Positions 1 to 5,063 of a DNA stretch of 5,063 nucleotides are shown here, piece after piece. The stretch comes from Acidimicrobiia bacterium (lineage in GTDB: Bacteria > Actinomycetota > Acidimicrobiia > Acidimicrobiales > Bin134). Position numbers and translations under genes: made by a program. Position 1 is the stretch's first letter. Each line of letters begins with the position of its first letter. The stretch covers positions 1 to 5,063 of the forward strand of contig VYDF01000101.1 in NCBI GenBank assembly GCA_009843565.1, given 5' to 3'. The notes beneath the pieces were generated by a model that had not been told where the DNA came from, ran no database searches, and saw only the letters and a list, made by a program, of their open reading frames with translations.

Positions 1-309
1 GGCGTTACCGGAGTCGGGGGCGTTGTTGCCGAAGATCGCCGGCGCGATCGACGACCGGCCCAAAATCTCGTGCATCAACCCCAGCTTCACCTGGCCGAAG
101 CCCTGGCCCCCCAGCTCGGGGTCGAGATGGCAGGCCCACAGCCCCTGGTCTTTCACCTGCTGCTTCAGCGGCGCGGTCAACGCCTTCCACTGCTCGTCGG
201 TCACCTCCAGTTCGATGGTCTCCAGCGGCAGGATGTGCTCGTCGAGGAACGCCCGAGTCCAGTCCAGCTGCTCCTGAAACTCAGGTTCGGTCTCAAAATC
301 CCAGGCCAT
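1..309 (-). CDS. Acyl-CoA dehydrogenase, N-terminal part (cut by window edge)
   Basis: This is the first 103 codons of a flavin-dependent acyl-CoA dehydrogenase; the frame is still open at position 1, so the C-terminal two thirds are missing. Family members oxidise an acyl-CoA thioester to the 2,3-enoyl-CoA in the cytoplasm, passing electrons to ETF. Visible are the all-helical N-terminal domain, the loop PELGGQGFGQ (residues 64-73) and the segment FGNNAPDSGN (93-102). That segment resembles the APDTGNMEVL stretch of ACAD10/ACAD11-like and bacterial FadE-like members. The FAD-binding middle domain and the catalytic Glu lie outside the window. The ATG start is well supported: AAAGGGG lies 6 nt upstream. 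The gene follows the amidohydrolase stop by 51 bp on the same strand, so co-transcription is plausible. Family assignment is firm; the substrate is unknown. Confidence 0.9.
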   Translation of the reverse strand, partial: MAWDFETEPEFQEQLDWTRAFLDEHILPLETIELEVTDEQWKALTAPLKQQVKDQGLWACHLDPELGGQGFGQVKLGLMHEILGRSSIAPAIFGNNAPDSGNA

Positions 310-323
310 ACCAGGCCCCTTTC

Positions 324-330
324 AATCGGG
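324..330 (-). promoter_or_regulatory. Upstream flank of the acyl-CoA dehydrogenase ribosome binding region
   Basis: Read on the minus strand, this stretch begins the short leader CCCGATTGAAAGGGGCCTGGT that ends at the ATG of the acyl-CoA dehydrogenase. The purine-rich Shine-Dalgarno-like core AAAGGGG lies at about 316-322, 6 nt before the ATG. It is the clearest ribosome binding site among the minus-strand genes and fixes that start. Confidence 0.45.
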
Positions 331-360
331 TGGTGAACTCTCGCCGGGCGGTGGACTGGT

Positions 361-1539
361 CTAGACGGCCAGCTGTGACAGGCCGGCGCCGTTGTCGCAC
401 ATGATGCGGCGGATGTCGTCGTCGCTGAACCCGCTGAGGTCGTCCACAAACGACACCGGGTTGGCAAGCCCTTCGGCGTGGGGGAAGTCGGAGCCGAACA
501 GCATGTGATCGGTGCCGATCAGCCCGGCCAGTTCGTGCAGGTCGTCCTCGTAATAGGGCGACACCCACACCTGGTTGCGGAAGGTCTCCACCGGGTCTTC
601 CTCGAAGGCGTGGCGGTGCTGGCCGTAGGTCTTGGCCAGCTTCTGGATGAGGGGCCGTACCCAGTACGAGCCGGTTTCGATGGTGGCCACCCGCAGGTTG
701 GGGAACCGCACCAGCACCCCGTCAGCCAAAAGCGAGGCCATGGTGTCGCTGATCGGGGAGTGAGACAGCAGGCTTTGGAGCGGGTTGTAGCGGAAGGCTT
801 CGGTCTCGGTGCCCAGCCCCCAGCGGTGGTTCATGAACGAGTAGCCCGAGTCGCCGGAGTGGAAGGCCACGCACACGCCGTGGTCGTTGAGGAACTTCCA
901 CACCGGGTCGTGGGCGGGATGGCCTAATGAGCGGTAGTTGCCGTGGCCGTCGGGCACCGAGGTGGCCCGGAAGTTCACCAGCCGCAGGCCCCGGCCGATG
1001 GCCCATTCCAGCTCGCCCAGCGCCCAGTCCACGTCCACCAGGCTGAGGTACAGGGCGGTGAACAGGCGCTCCTGGTAGGAGAACCCCCAGTCTTCGTCCA
1101 GCCAGCGGTTGAACGCCCCGAACGCCGCGGTGATGGCGCCGATGTCGTCTTCCAGGCAGGCCTCCATGCCCACGCCCAGAGTGGGAAACAAAAAGCACCC
1201 GCCCAACCCCTGGGAGTCCATCAGAGCCAGCCGCTCGTCTCGGTTGCGGTAGGCGGGGCTGATGGGGTCGAGCTCGCCGAAGGCCTCTCGCATATCGCTG
1301 GCCGAGGTCTTGGCCCGGAAGTACTCGTCGAGGATGCCGGGCTTGGCCACCGGGTCGAAAGTGGGATTGGGAATGAACCGGTTGATCCGCCCACCGACGA
1401 TCAGCCGCTGCTTGCCCCCGATGTCGGCCCACTGCATACAGCGCTTGGCCATCTTGGGGTCGATGTGGCGGGTGAAGGCGTCGGTGGCCTCGTAGTAGTG
1501 GTTGTCGGCGTCAAAGGCGAGATATCCGAGCTCGGTCAT
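361..1539 (-). CDS. Metal-dependent amidohydrolase (Amidohydro_2 / PF04909 type)
   Basis: The 392-residue product has the hallmarks of the ACMSD-like amidohydrolase family, cytoplasmic TIM-barrel enzymes that use a divalent metal for hydrolysis or non-oxidative decarboxylation. In order it shows the strand-1 motif DADNHYYE (10-17), FHSGD (226-230, likely metal-ligand His227), FPNLRVATIETGSYWV (279-294, the usual FPxLRVxxxE block) and FGSDFPHAEG (348-357, with Asp351 as the conserved acidic ligand). The N-terminal motif has Asp-Asn-His rather than a plain HxH, as in a common actinobacterial subgroup. The start was placed at the ATG at 1537-1539. An in-frame TTG 13 codons upstream (1576-1578) is less likely because the family homology begins just after the ATG and the extra residues look unstructured. 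Only a weak AGAG precedes the ATG. The stop is TAG. The gene lies between the oxidoreductase (89 bp upstream) and the acyl-CoA dehydrogenase (51 bp downstream). The substrate is unknown. Confidence 0.9.
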   Translation of the reverse strand: MTELGYLAFDADNHYYEATDAFTRHIDPKMAKRCMQWADIGGKQRLIVGGRINRFIPNPTFDPVAKPGILDEYFRAKTSASDMREAFGELDPISPAYRNRDERLALMDSQGLGGCFLFPTLGVGMEACLEDDIGAITAAFGAFNRWLDEDWGFSYQERLFTALYLSLVDVDWALGELEWAIGRGLRLVNFRATSVPDGHGNYRSLGHPAHDPVWKFLNDHGVCVAFHSGDSGYSFMNHRWGLGTETEAFRYNPLQSLLSHSPISDTMASLLADGVLVRFPNLRVATIETGSYWVRPLIQKLAKTYGQHRHAFEEDPVETFRNQVWVSPYYEDDLHELAGLIGTDHMLFGSDFPHAEGLANPVSFVDDLSGFSDDDIRRIMCDNGAGLSQLAV

Positions 1540-1590
1540 GGCTCTATTTTGGCTTGTTTGCTTGGCAATCGACCACAACAGGGTGCAGCG

Positions 1591-1641
1591 ATCAGCAGAC
1601 CACCGGCAGGGCTACAACCGGGCTTGGATCAACAGACCACC
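1591..1641. repeat. 14-bp imperfect direct repeat at the end of the oxidoreductase gene
   Basis: ATCAGCAGACCACC (1591-1604) and ATCAACAGACCACC (1628-1641) match at 13 of 14 positions, with starts 37 bp apart. The second copy covers the last codons and TGA stop of the oxidoreductase gene (Val-Val-Cys-stop on the minus strand). The first copy lies in the intergenic gap and would read Val-Val-Cys-stop in a different frame. It may be a small local duplication or coincidence; no function is implied. Confidence 0.4.
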
Positions 1642-2660
1642 ACAATGCGCCCTGTGGTGAGGCGGTCCTCCATCTGCTCCAGGGCCGCGGGCAGCTCCTC
1701 GAAGGCCACCGTTCCGCCCACCAGCGGGGCGATCCGGCCCTCGGCGAGCCGTCCGCAGAGCTCGTCGTGGATCCGGTCGCCCAATGATCGGGGGTTGATG
1801 TTGAATCCCGCCATCCCACCATAGACCGCCGGATTGCTGTTATAGGCCAAGAGCACCCCTCCGATCGAGACTTGGGAGAAGCACAGCAGCCTCGGGGGGA
1901 GGCCGACGGCATCCTCGGCCTCGATCTTGCTGGCGAAGCCGATGATCATCAGCCGTCCGCCCCGAGTCATGCACCGCAGGGAGGCCTCGGTGACCTCGCC
2001 CCCTACTCCGTCGAACACCAGGTCGACTCCGGACCCGCCTGAGATGTCCCGAACCTCGGTGGCGAAGTCCCCTTCCCGGTAGTTCACTGCTGCTTCGGCC
2101 CCCAGGGAGCGCACGAACTCGCACTTGGCCTCGCTGCCCGCGGTGCCGATCACCCGGGCCCCGGCGTCGACGGCCAGTTGCACTGCGGCCGAGCCCACCC
2201 CGCCGGCCGCCGCGTGGATCAACACCCACTCCCCGGGCTGGACCTGACCCCGCTCGTGCAAGCCCAGCCAGGCCAGGTGGAAAGGGAAGAAGAAGGCGGC
2301 CGCTTCGGTGTCGTCCAGCGATTCGGGGGCGTCGAACACCATGTCGGGTTGGGCGATCACCTTGTCGGCATAGCCCCCGAAGGCACTCTCGGCGGTGGCG
2401 TGCACCCGGCGCCCGAGCCACTCCTCGGCCCCCTCCCCAGCCGCGTCCACCGTGCCCAGCACTTCCATGCCCAAGGTGTAGGGGAGCTCGGGGTTCACGG
2501 TGCGGTAGCGACCGTGGCAGCCGTCGATCTCGTTGAAGTTCAGCACCGCCCGAGTGGGTGCCACCCGGATCTTGCCCGGCTCCGGCACCGGCTCGTCGAT
2601 GTCGTCCAGCCGCAACGCCTCAGACGGCCTCCCGTATTGATGAACTCGCCACGCTCGCAT
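1629..2660 (-). CDS. Zinc-free NADPH:quinone oxidoreductase-like protein (MDR superfamily)
   Basis: The 343-residue protein is a full-length medium-chain dehydrogenase/reductase of the quinone oxidoreductase type, a cytoplasmic NAD(P)H-dependent reductase of quinones, enones or enoyl thioesters. The N-terminal GroES-like domain carries LNFNEIDGCHGRY (40-52) and LGMEVLGTV (63-71). The Rossmann domain has the cofactor loop HAAAGGVGSAAVQLA (149-163), followed by IGTAGSEAKCEFVRSLGA (171-188) and the block DLVFDGVGG (213-221). The C-terminal block LAEGRIAPLVGGTVAFEELPAALEQM is typical of the family. The catalytic and structural Cys/His zinc ligands of alcohol dehydrogenases are absent, which supports the QOR class. 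The start is an ATG with no visible Shine-Dalgarno; TAGTCT lies 8 nt upstream and could be a -10 box for a leaderless transcript. The stop is TGA. It lies 33 bp after the permease gene and 89 bp before the amidohydrolase. The specific substrate is not determinable. Confidence 0.92.
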   Translation of the reverse strand: MRAWRVHQYGRPSEALRLDDIDEPVPEPGKIRVAPTRAVLNFNEIDGCHGRYRTVNPELPYTLGMEVLGTVDAAGEGAEEWLGRRVHATAESAFGGYADKVIAQPDMVFDAPESLDDTEAAAFFFPFHLAWLGLHERGQVQPGEWVLIHAAAGGVGSAAVQLAVDAGARVIGTAGSEAKCEFVRSLGAEAAVNYREGDFATEVRDISGGSGVDLVFDGVGGEVTEASLRCMTRGGRLMIIGFASKIEAEDAVGLPPRLLCFSQVSIGGVLLAYNSNPAVYGGMAGFNINPRSLGDRIHDELCGRLAEGRIAPLVGGTVAFEELPAALEQMEDRLTTGRIVVVC

Positions 2661-2693
2661 GGCAGCGAAGACTAGCGGCGTGGCCTGGCCGAT

Positions 2694-3464
2694 CTATTTC
2701 CGCGACGGGACCCAGCTGAATGTCCGCATGGCAATGGCGATGGCACCGATGCCCCAGATGGCCAGCACCAATGAGGCCCCGAGGGGCACACCGTCGGCCG
2801 TCGGGTCGTAGGCCGCGACAAGGAGTTCGACGAGGGCTTGGACGGGGAAAAGGGAAACCAGGGTCTCCAGCCAGCCGGGGATGTTGATGCTGGGATCGAA
2901 GACACCGGAGACCAATGCCAGGGGGAGGTAGGTGGCATGGGTAATGGGGCCGGCAGCATCAGCATGGGAGATGGCCGAACTGAGGGCGAGTCCGAGGGCG
3001 GCAAAGCAGATGATGCCGAGAACTAGTCCGAGCGCGAGAGCAAGCACGGCTTCGGCTCGGGGTGAGACGCCGAAGGCGACGAATCCCAGAAGGATGGTGG
3101 CGGCGCTGGCCAACAGGGTGGTGGTCAGGGTGCTGAGGAGCTGCGCGGTGAGATATGCCCGCGGATCGAGCGGCGTGGTTCGAATCCTCTTCAAAACCCC
3201 ATCGGCCCTGAGAACAGCCAGGCGAGATGCCAGGTTTGCGTAGGCGGAGACCATCACCGCGAAGGCGACCACTCCGGGCACCACCAGGTCAATGGCGTTG
3301 ATGTCGGTCCGGTCGCCGATCTCGTCCCCTGAATTGACAGCGCCGAGCAGGGCCAGCAACAAGAGCGGTAGCAGGAAGGTGAAGAAGGCATAGTCGGGGT
3401 TCCGCCAGAAGGCCCGCTGTTCGAGCTTGGTCTGGCGACCCAGTCGGACAGGGATCGACGTCAT
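2694..3464 (-). CDS. ABC-2 type transporter permease
   Basis: The 256-residue integral membrane protein is the permease half of an ABC-2 exporter. Hydrophobic segments lie roughly at residues 26-42, 58-78, 108-130, 137-163, 176-190 and 226-246, which fits the six-helix plan and usual length (about 250) of the family. The cytoplasmic loop VLKRIRTTPLDPRAYLTAQL (90-109) is the characteristic ABC-2 signature just before the third helix. The N-terminus is short and basic. The ATG shares a base with the TAA stop of the ATPase gene in TAATG, so the start is fixed and translational coupling is likely. It should dimerise and pair with the adjacent ATPase to export a small hydrophobic compound, lipid or antibiotic; members of this class include drug, daunorubicin-type and NodJ-like exporters. 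The substrate is not shown by the sequence. The stop is TAG. Confidence 0.92.
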   Translation of the reverse strand: MTSIPVRLGRQTKLEQRAFWRNPDYAFFTFLLPLLLLALLGAVNSGDEIGDRTDINAIDLVVPGVVAFAVMVSAYANLASRLAVLRADGVLKRIRTTPLDPRAYLTAQLLSTLTTTLLASAATILLGFVAFGVSPRAEAVLALALGLVLGIICFAALGLALSSAISHADAAGPITHATYLPLALVSGVFDPSINIPGWLETLVSLFPVQALVELLVAAYDPTADGVPLGASLVLAIWGIGAIAIAMRTFSWVPSRK

Positions 3465-4390
3465 TACGGTCTCGAATCCATCGGGTCCGATTGCCGACCG
3501 ACCAGCGCGAGGTAGGCCTGCTCAAGGCTCGGGGGCTGAACTCGGAGACTGGCAAATGCCCGCTGCGAAGCGTGATTGTCGAGCAGGTCGAGCCGACGAG
3601 TGAGCGAGCGGACATCGTCGATTTGGCCGTCCACGACTTCGTCGGCATTCTTGAGCCCGGGAAACTCGCGAGCAAGCTGCTCAGCGACTTCGGCTGTCGC
3701 CTGGAACGAGACCGTCACCCCCAGATCGGCCTGCTGAGCCAGTTCCTGGGTACTGCCGATCGCACCAGCAGCGCCGTCCAATAGCACTGCGATTCGGTCA
3801 CCAAGGCGTTCGGCCTCGTCAAGATAGTGGGTGGTCAGCAGTATGGTCTTGCCTAGTTCACGCAGACCGGCGATGGCTTCCCAACAGCGAGCCCGAGCCT
3901 CGGGGTCGAAGCCCGTGGTCGGCTCGTCGAGGAAGATGACTTCTGGGTCGCCGGCAACGGCTAAGGCAAAATCGAGTCGGCGACGCTGCCCTCCGGAGAG
4001 TCTTCGAACCAACTTCGCCTCGTCGCTACGCAGGCCGACGAGGTCGAGGATCTCATCGTAAGGCAGCGGATCGTCGTAGTAGGACCGCCAGGTGTCGATA
4101 ATCTCCCCCACACGAAAGAACTTCGGGAATCCGCTTTCTTGAAGCACAACCCCCACCCGCGGTCGGAGAGCTTCACCAGAGGCGAGTGGGTCACATCCAA
4201 GGACCTGGACCGATCCGGAGTCAGGCTCTAGGAATCCCTCGAGAATCTCCAAAGTGGTGGTCTTGCCCGCACCATTCGGTCCAAGCAGGCAGAAGATCTC
4301 ACCTCGCTCGATAGAAAACGAGATCTCCCGCAAGACCGACTGGGCGCCAAACGATTTCGAAACGCGGTCGACCTCGACCACCGTCGTCAC
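3464..4390 (-). CDS. ABC-2 type transporter ATP-binding protein
   Basis: This is the cytoplasmic nucleotide-binding subunit that powers the permease encoded immediately downstream. Numbered from the GTG start (308 residues), it has every ATPase motif: Walker A GPNGAGKT (37-44), Q-loop Gln84 in VVLQESG, signature LSGGQ (131-135), Walker B VIFLDE (151-156), D-loop region TTGFD and switch His188 in TTHYLDEA. The C-terminal extension (about 210-308) ends in PPSLEQAYLALVGRQ, typical of the drug-exporter (CcmA/DrrA-like) branch. I chose the GTG at 4388-4390 because GGAG lies 7 nt upstream and homology begins with VVEVDRVSKSFG. An in-frame ATG at 4433-4435 would add 15 residues of non-family sequence and has no ribosome binding site. 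The stop TAA overlaps the permease ATG by one base. No regulator or substrate-specific enzyme adjoins it, so the cargo is unknown. Confidence 0.93.
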   Translation of the reverse strand: MTTVVEVDRVSKSFGAQSVLREISFSIERGEIFCLLGPNGAGKTTTLEILEGFLEPDSGSVQVLGCDPLASGEALRPRVGVVLQESGFPKFFRVGEIIDTWRSYYDDPLPYDEILDLVGLRSDEAKLVRRLSGGQRRRLDFALAVAGDPEVIFLDEPTTGFDPEARARCWEAIAGLRELGKTILLTTHYLDEAERLGDRIAVLLDGAAGAIGSTQELAQQADLGVTVSFQATAEVAEQLAREFPGLKNADEVVDGQIDDVRSLTRRLDLLDNHASQRAFASLRVQPPSLEQAYLALVGRQSDPMDSRP

Positions 4391-4393
4391 GAC

Positions 4394-4401
4394 CGCTCTC
4401 C
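4394..4401 (-). promoter_or_regulatory. Shine-Dalgarno that decides the ATPase start
   Basis: On the minus strand TTTGGAGAGCGGTC precedes the GTG at 4388-4390, with GGAG about 7 nt from the start codon. The alternative ATG at 4433-4435 has no comparable purine run in front of it (the preceding bases are AAGAACCGTGCATGC). This is the main reason for annotating the shorter protein. Confidence 0.55.
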
Positions 4402-4543
4402 AAACGCGGCCGTGTTGCCGCTCGGAGCTGACCATGCATGCACGGTTCTTGACACTAGGTCAGCGGAAATAGCGCTGGTCACCCCGAGAGTGTGAGTCTG
4501 CCCCCGCGGTGGGCATCCGGCTCGCGAATCTTCATCTGCGCGG

Positions 4544-4849
4544 TTATACGGGCTCGTATCGTTTGACATCGACCTCGTCAGCTCGGGCTCGCATCATCGC
4601 CGCGTCGTACCAGGCCTGCATCCGCAGGAGCATCTCCATGCTTGCATCGAAAGCTTTCTCAAGACGGAGTGCCATTTCTGCTGATAGGGCGGCATTGCCG
4701 TTCAACAAATCGGACAGGGTTGCTCGGCGGACCCCCAAGATCTCGGCCGCTTTCGAAACGCTCAGACTGAGTTCCTCGATGATCTCAGTGCGAACGAAAT
4801 CGCCCGGATGCGATGGGGTCATGTTGATTTCGACTGGGTTCACAGGCAT
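4544..4849 (-). CDS. higA: HigA-family XRE antitoxin-like DNA-binding protein, no adjacent toxin
   Basis: With the ATG at 4847-4849 the product has 101 residues, usual for HigA-type antidotes. The N-terminal HPGDFVRTEIIEELSLS (14-30) matches the HPGE-x-L-x-E-x-F-x-x-x-LGLS block of the family. The helix-turn-helix follows at 29-67 (VSKAAEILGVRRATLSDLLNG, then ALSAEMALRLEKAF), and the last part (LLRMQAWYDAAM) matches the family helix LxLQxxYDL. Such proteins normally neutralise a HigB ribosome-dependent mRNase and repress their own operon. HigB is usually encoded just upstream of HigA, but here the upstream DNA holds a divergent MFS gene and no HigB-sized frame. No Shine-Dalgarno is visible. 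Other possible starts are an ATG at 4820-4822, a leaderless GTG at 4841-4843 and a TTG at 4877-4879; the last coincides with a possible -35 box and is unlikely. It is either a solitary antitoxin or a repurposed regulator. Confidence 0.85.
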   Translation of the reverse strand: MPVNPVEINMTPSHPGDFVRTEIIEELSLSVSKAAEILGVRRATLSDLLNGNAALSAEMALRLEKAFDASMEMLLRMQAWYDAAMMRARADEVDVKRYEPV

Positions 4850-4851
4850 TG

Positions 4852-4879
4852 ATTGTACGGTAGCACCGTACGGATCCAA
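4852..4879 (-). promoter_or_regulatory. Putative promoter of the antitoxin gene
   Basis: On the minus strand TTGGAT (4879-4874) is separated by 16 bp from TACAAT (4857-4852), which matches the TATAAT consensus at 5 of 6 bases. An overlapping alternative -10, TACCGT (4862-4857), stands 7 nt before the ATG at 4849 and would fit a leaderless actinobacterial transcript. Both choices fall inside or against the inverted repeat at 4855-4871, so a protein bound there would block the polymerase. The -35 match is poor (3 of 6). Confidence 0.4.
4855..4873. promoter_or_regulatory. Perfect inverted repeat, candidate operator for the antitoxin
   Basis: GTACGGT (4855-4861) and ACCGTAC (4865-4871) are exact reverse complements separated by AGC. 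An overlapping 8-bp palindrome CCGTACGG (4866-4873) adds a third half-site. The repeat lies in the 75-bp spacer between the antitoxin gene and the divergent MFS gene, and overlaps the antitoxin promoter candidate. HigA-type antitoxins are known to autorepress by binding palindromes in this position, so this is a natural operator candidate; binding itself is inferred. Confidence 0.6.
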
Positions 4880-4924
4880 CTTGTGGAAGTATTGCCGATT
4901 GCCGGGCGGGGGTAGGGTCGCCGG

Positions 4925-5063
4925 GTGGCTGATCGATCGGGGTTTCGGGCTTCGACTCGGGCCCTGCGGTTGCGCAACTTCCGGTTGTTCTGGTTTGGGG
5001 CCCTGGTGTCCAACACCGGAACGTGGATGCAGATTCTGGTGCTGGCCTATGTGATCGACGAGA
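4925..5063 (+). CDS. MFS transporter, N-terminal fragment (cut by window edge)
   Basis: Only the first 46 codons are inside the window and the frame is open at the edge. The sequence includes ALRLRNFRLFWFGALVSNTG (13-32) followed by TWMQILVLAYVID. This is the typical start of MFS drug/metabolite exporters of the MFS_3 (PF05977, EntS-like) group: a basic cytoplasmic tail, an R-N-F-R-L-F-W entry to helix 1, and a G-T-W-M-Q motif. The GTG at 4925-4927 is chosen because an in-frame TAG at 4913-4915 excludes anything upstream, and the G-rich GGGGGTAGGG sits 7 nt before it. It is transcribed divergently from the antitoxin gene and shares its control region, so the operator candidate could affect both. 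The function as an inner-membrane exporter is a family inference; the substrate is unknown. Confidence 0.82.
   Translation, partial: MADRSGFRASTRALRLRNFRLFWFGALVSNTGTWMQILVLAYVIDE

Noticed and set aside
478..927. Plus-strand open frame rich in Val, Gly and His within the amidohydrolase gene
   Set aside because: Composition is that of an antisense shadow and no domain is recognisable; the minus-strand frame is clearly the gene.
1540..1628. Terminator or promoter in the gap between the oxidoreductase and amidohydrolase
   Set aside because: Only 4-bp CCGG pairings and no T-run were found; a CAAAAT before the amidohydrolase ATG lacks a well-spaced -35.
943..1824. Long plus-strand open frame (293 codons) opposite the amidohydrolase and the end of the oxidoreductase
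   Set aside because: It is antisense to two well-recognised genes, has no family-like motif, and is the usual stop-poor shadow frame of high-GC coding DNA.
2178..2675. Plus-strand frame opposite the oxidoreductase
   Set aside because: Antisense to a full-length MDR protein with intact motifs; no recognisable domain.
4433..4442. Short palindrome CATGCATG/TGCATGCA upstream of the ATPase
   Set aside because: Eight-base palindromes of this kind arise often by chance and nothing else supports a binding site.
4461..4477. Small hairpin CAGCG-N7-CGCTG between the antitoxin and ATPase genes
   Set aside because: A 5-bp stem without a T-run is not a credible terminator.
4452..4482. Possible minus-strand promoter for the ABC operon (GTGACC, 19 bp, TAGTGT)
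   Set aside because: Spacing is long and the -10 keeps only the TAnnnT skeleton; too weak to annotate, though a promoter for the ABC genes probably lies in 4391-4543.
4509..5054. Plus-strand 181-codon frame covering the antitoxin gene and the MFS start
   Set aside because: It is antisense to the HigA-like gene and out of frame with the MFS start, whose translation matches a known family.

Overview
The window looks like a piece of chromosome from a high-GC bacterium, most likely an actinobacterium and possibly an Acidimicrobiia-type lineage. This rests on high third-position GC, GTG starts, promoter-like hexamers close to start codons (as in leaderless transcripts), and the protein families present: an amidohydrolase with a DADNHYYE start, an acyl-CoA dehydrogenase and a zinc-free quinone-reductase-like enzyme. 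No rRNA, tRNA, CRISPR array, transposase or insertion-sequence end was recognised. The taxonomic call is an inference.

Layout from the right edge leftwards. At 4925-5063 the plus strand carries the beginning of a major facilitator superfamily (MFS) exporter that runs off the window. A 75-bp divergent spacer (4850-4924) separates it from a minus-strand HigA-type XRE antitoxin gene (4849 to 4544). The spacer holds a perfect 7-bp inverted repeat that overlaps the likely antitoxin promoter. No HigB toxin gene adjoins the antitoxin, so it looks solitary within the window. After about 150 bp of non-coding DNA comes a two-gene ABC-2 type exporter, also on the minus strand: an ATPase (4390 to 3464) and a membrane permease (3464 to 2694). 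Stop and start overlap in TAATG, so the two are probably translationally coupled.

The left half (1-2660) is a minus-strand run of three metabolic genes: a QOR-like medium-chain oxidoreductase (2660 to 1629), a PF04909-type metal-dependent amidohydrolase (1539 to 361) and the N-terminal third of an acyl-CoA dehydrogenase (309 to beyond position 1). Gaps of 33, 89 and 51 bp and a common direction suggest one or two transcription units. Together they resemble a catabolic cluster acting on an acyl-CoA or cyclic/aromatic-type substrate, but the substrate cannot be read from the sequence.

Nothing here is clearly a previously undescribed system. The most distinctive signal is the antitoxin/MFS divergent control region, with its nested GTACGG/CCGTAC half-sites beside a toxin-less HigA homologue.
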